This document shows positions 5,780 to 5,943 of a stretch of 5,943 nucleotides of DNA, piece after piece. Position 1 is the stretch's first letter. Every line of letters starts with the position of its first letter. The notes below the pieces were generated by a model, which was given only the letters and a program-made list of their open reading frames with translations, made no database searches and was not told the origin of the DNA. The translations under genes and the position numbers were made by a program. This stretch comes from Thermoflexales bacterium. Its GTDB lineage: Bacteria; Chloroflexota; Anaerolineae; J036; Brachytrichaceae. The DNA lies in contig JAGOCU010000156.1 in NCBI GenBank assembly GCA_017998555.1, forward strand, positions 1 through 5,943, read 5' to 3'.

Positions 5780-5943
5780 ATGGACACGATCGTGCTGACG
5801 CGCTCGCAAATTGCGCCGTTGCTCGACCCCGACGCGATCCTGCCCGCCCTGGCGCGCGGCTTCGTCGCCTACTCCGCGGAGCGCCGGATTCCCGCCCAGC
5901 GGGTGCGGTCGCCGTTGCCTGGCTCCACTTCGGCGATGCTGCT
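5780..5943 (+). CDS. Ornithine cyclodeaminase/mu-crystallin family protein (N-terminal part, runs off the right edge)
   Basis: Fifty-four complete codons are visible, beginning MDTIVLTRSQIAPLLDPDA. The pattern is characteristic of the family's N-terminus: LTRSQIAPLLD, then a helix ending GFVAYSAERR (27-36), then the substrate-side segment PAQRVRSPLPG (38-48). Members are NAD(P)-dependent enzymes such as ornithine cyclodeaminase, alanine dehydrogenase of the archaeal type and ketimine reductases. The Rossmann domain that would help tell them apart is outside the window, so the substrate cannot be named. The ATG at 5780 fits the usual family start. The gene sits behind the kinase terminator and has its own -10-like box, so it is probably a separate unit. 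Confidence 0.85.
   Translation, partial: MDTIVLTRSQIAPLLDPDAILPALARGFVAYSAERRIPAQRVRSPLPGSTSAML

Overview
This is a GC-rich (roughly 65% by eye) bacterial chromosomal window holding six genes in two directions. The organism is most likely a member of the Chloroflexota. The reasons are high GC, an orphan 7-TM protein of a kind I associate with that phylum, abundant OmpR-type two-component genes, an LCAT-like hydrolase, and long perfect hairpins with little or no T-tract. This assignment is an inference from general impression; no marker gene is present.

Left part, minus strand: the first 57 codons of an OmpR-type response regulator run off the left edge. A 24-bp perfect hairpin lies upstream of it and probably terminates the next gene, a 245-aa protein with seven predicted membrane helices and no recognisable enzymatic domain. 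That gene is read away from a short divergent intergenic region (1072-1208) that carries a consensus TATAAT for the minus strand, a TAGACT for the plus strand, and a stem-loop in the plus-strand leader.

Right part, plus strand: an extended-SDR NAD(P)-dependent epimerase/reductase is followed by an LCAT/PGAP1-like alpha/beta hydrolase with an added C-terminal Ig-like domain. Next comes a complete two-component system: an OmpR/PhoB-type regulator and, 7 bases after its stop, a 4-TM HAMP sensor histidine kinase. A tandem CGTAAG repeat with 11-bp period lies between hydrolase and regulator and is a candidate regulator-binding site. The kinase gene ends inside a 60-bp perfect palindrome, the probable terminator. 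Beyond it starts a truncated ornithine cyclodeaminase/mu-crystallin family gene.

How the genes may work together: regulator and kinase clearly form one signalling pair, with a membrane-embedded input. The epimerase and hydrolase genes just upstream could be an envelope or lipid-related pair and possible targets, but this rests on neighbourhood only. The hydrolase and cyclodeaminase genes both have a TANACT hexamer exactly 6 bases before their ATG and no clear Shine-Dalgarno, which points to leaderless transcripts. I did not find a clearly novel multi-gene system. The more interesting signals are the large palindromes, the promoter pattern, the operator-like repeat and the orphan 7-TM protein.
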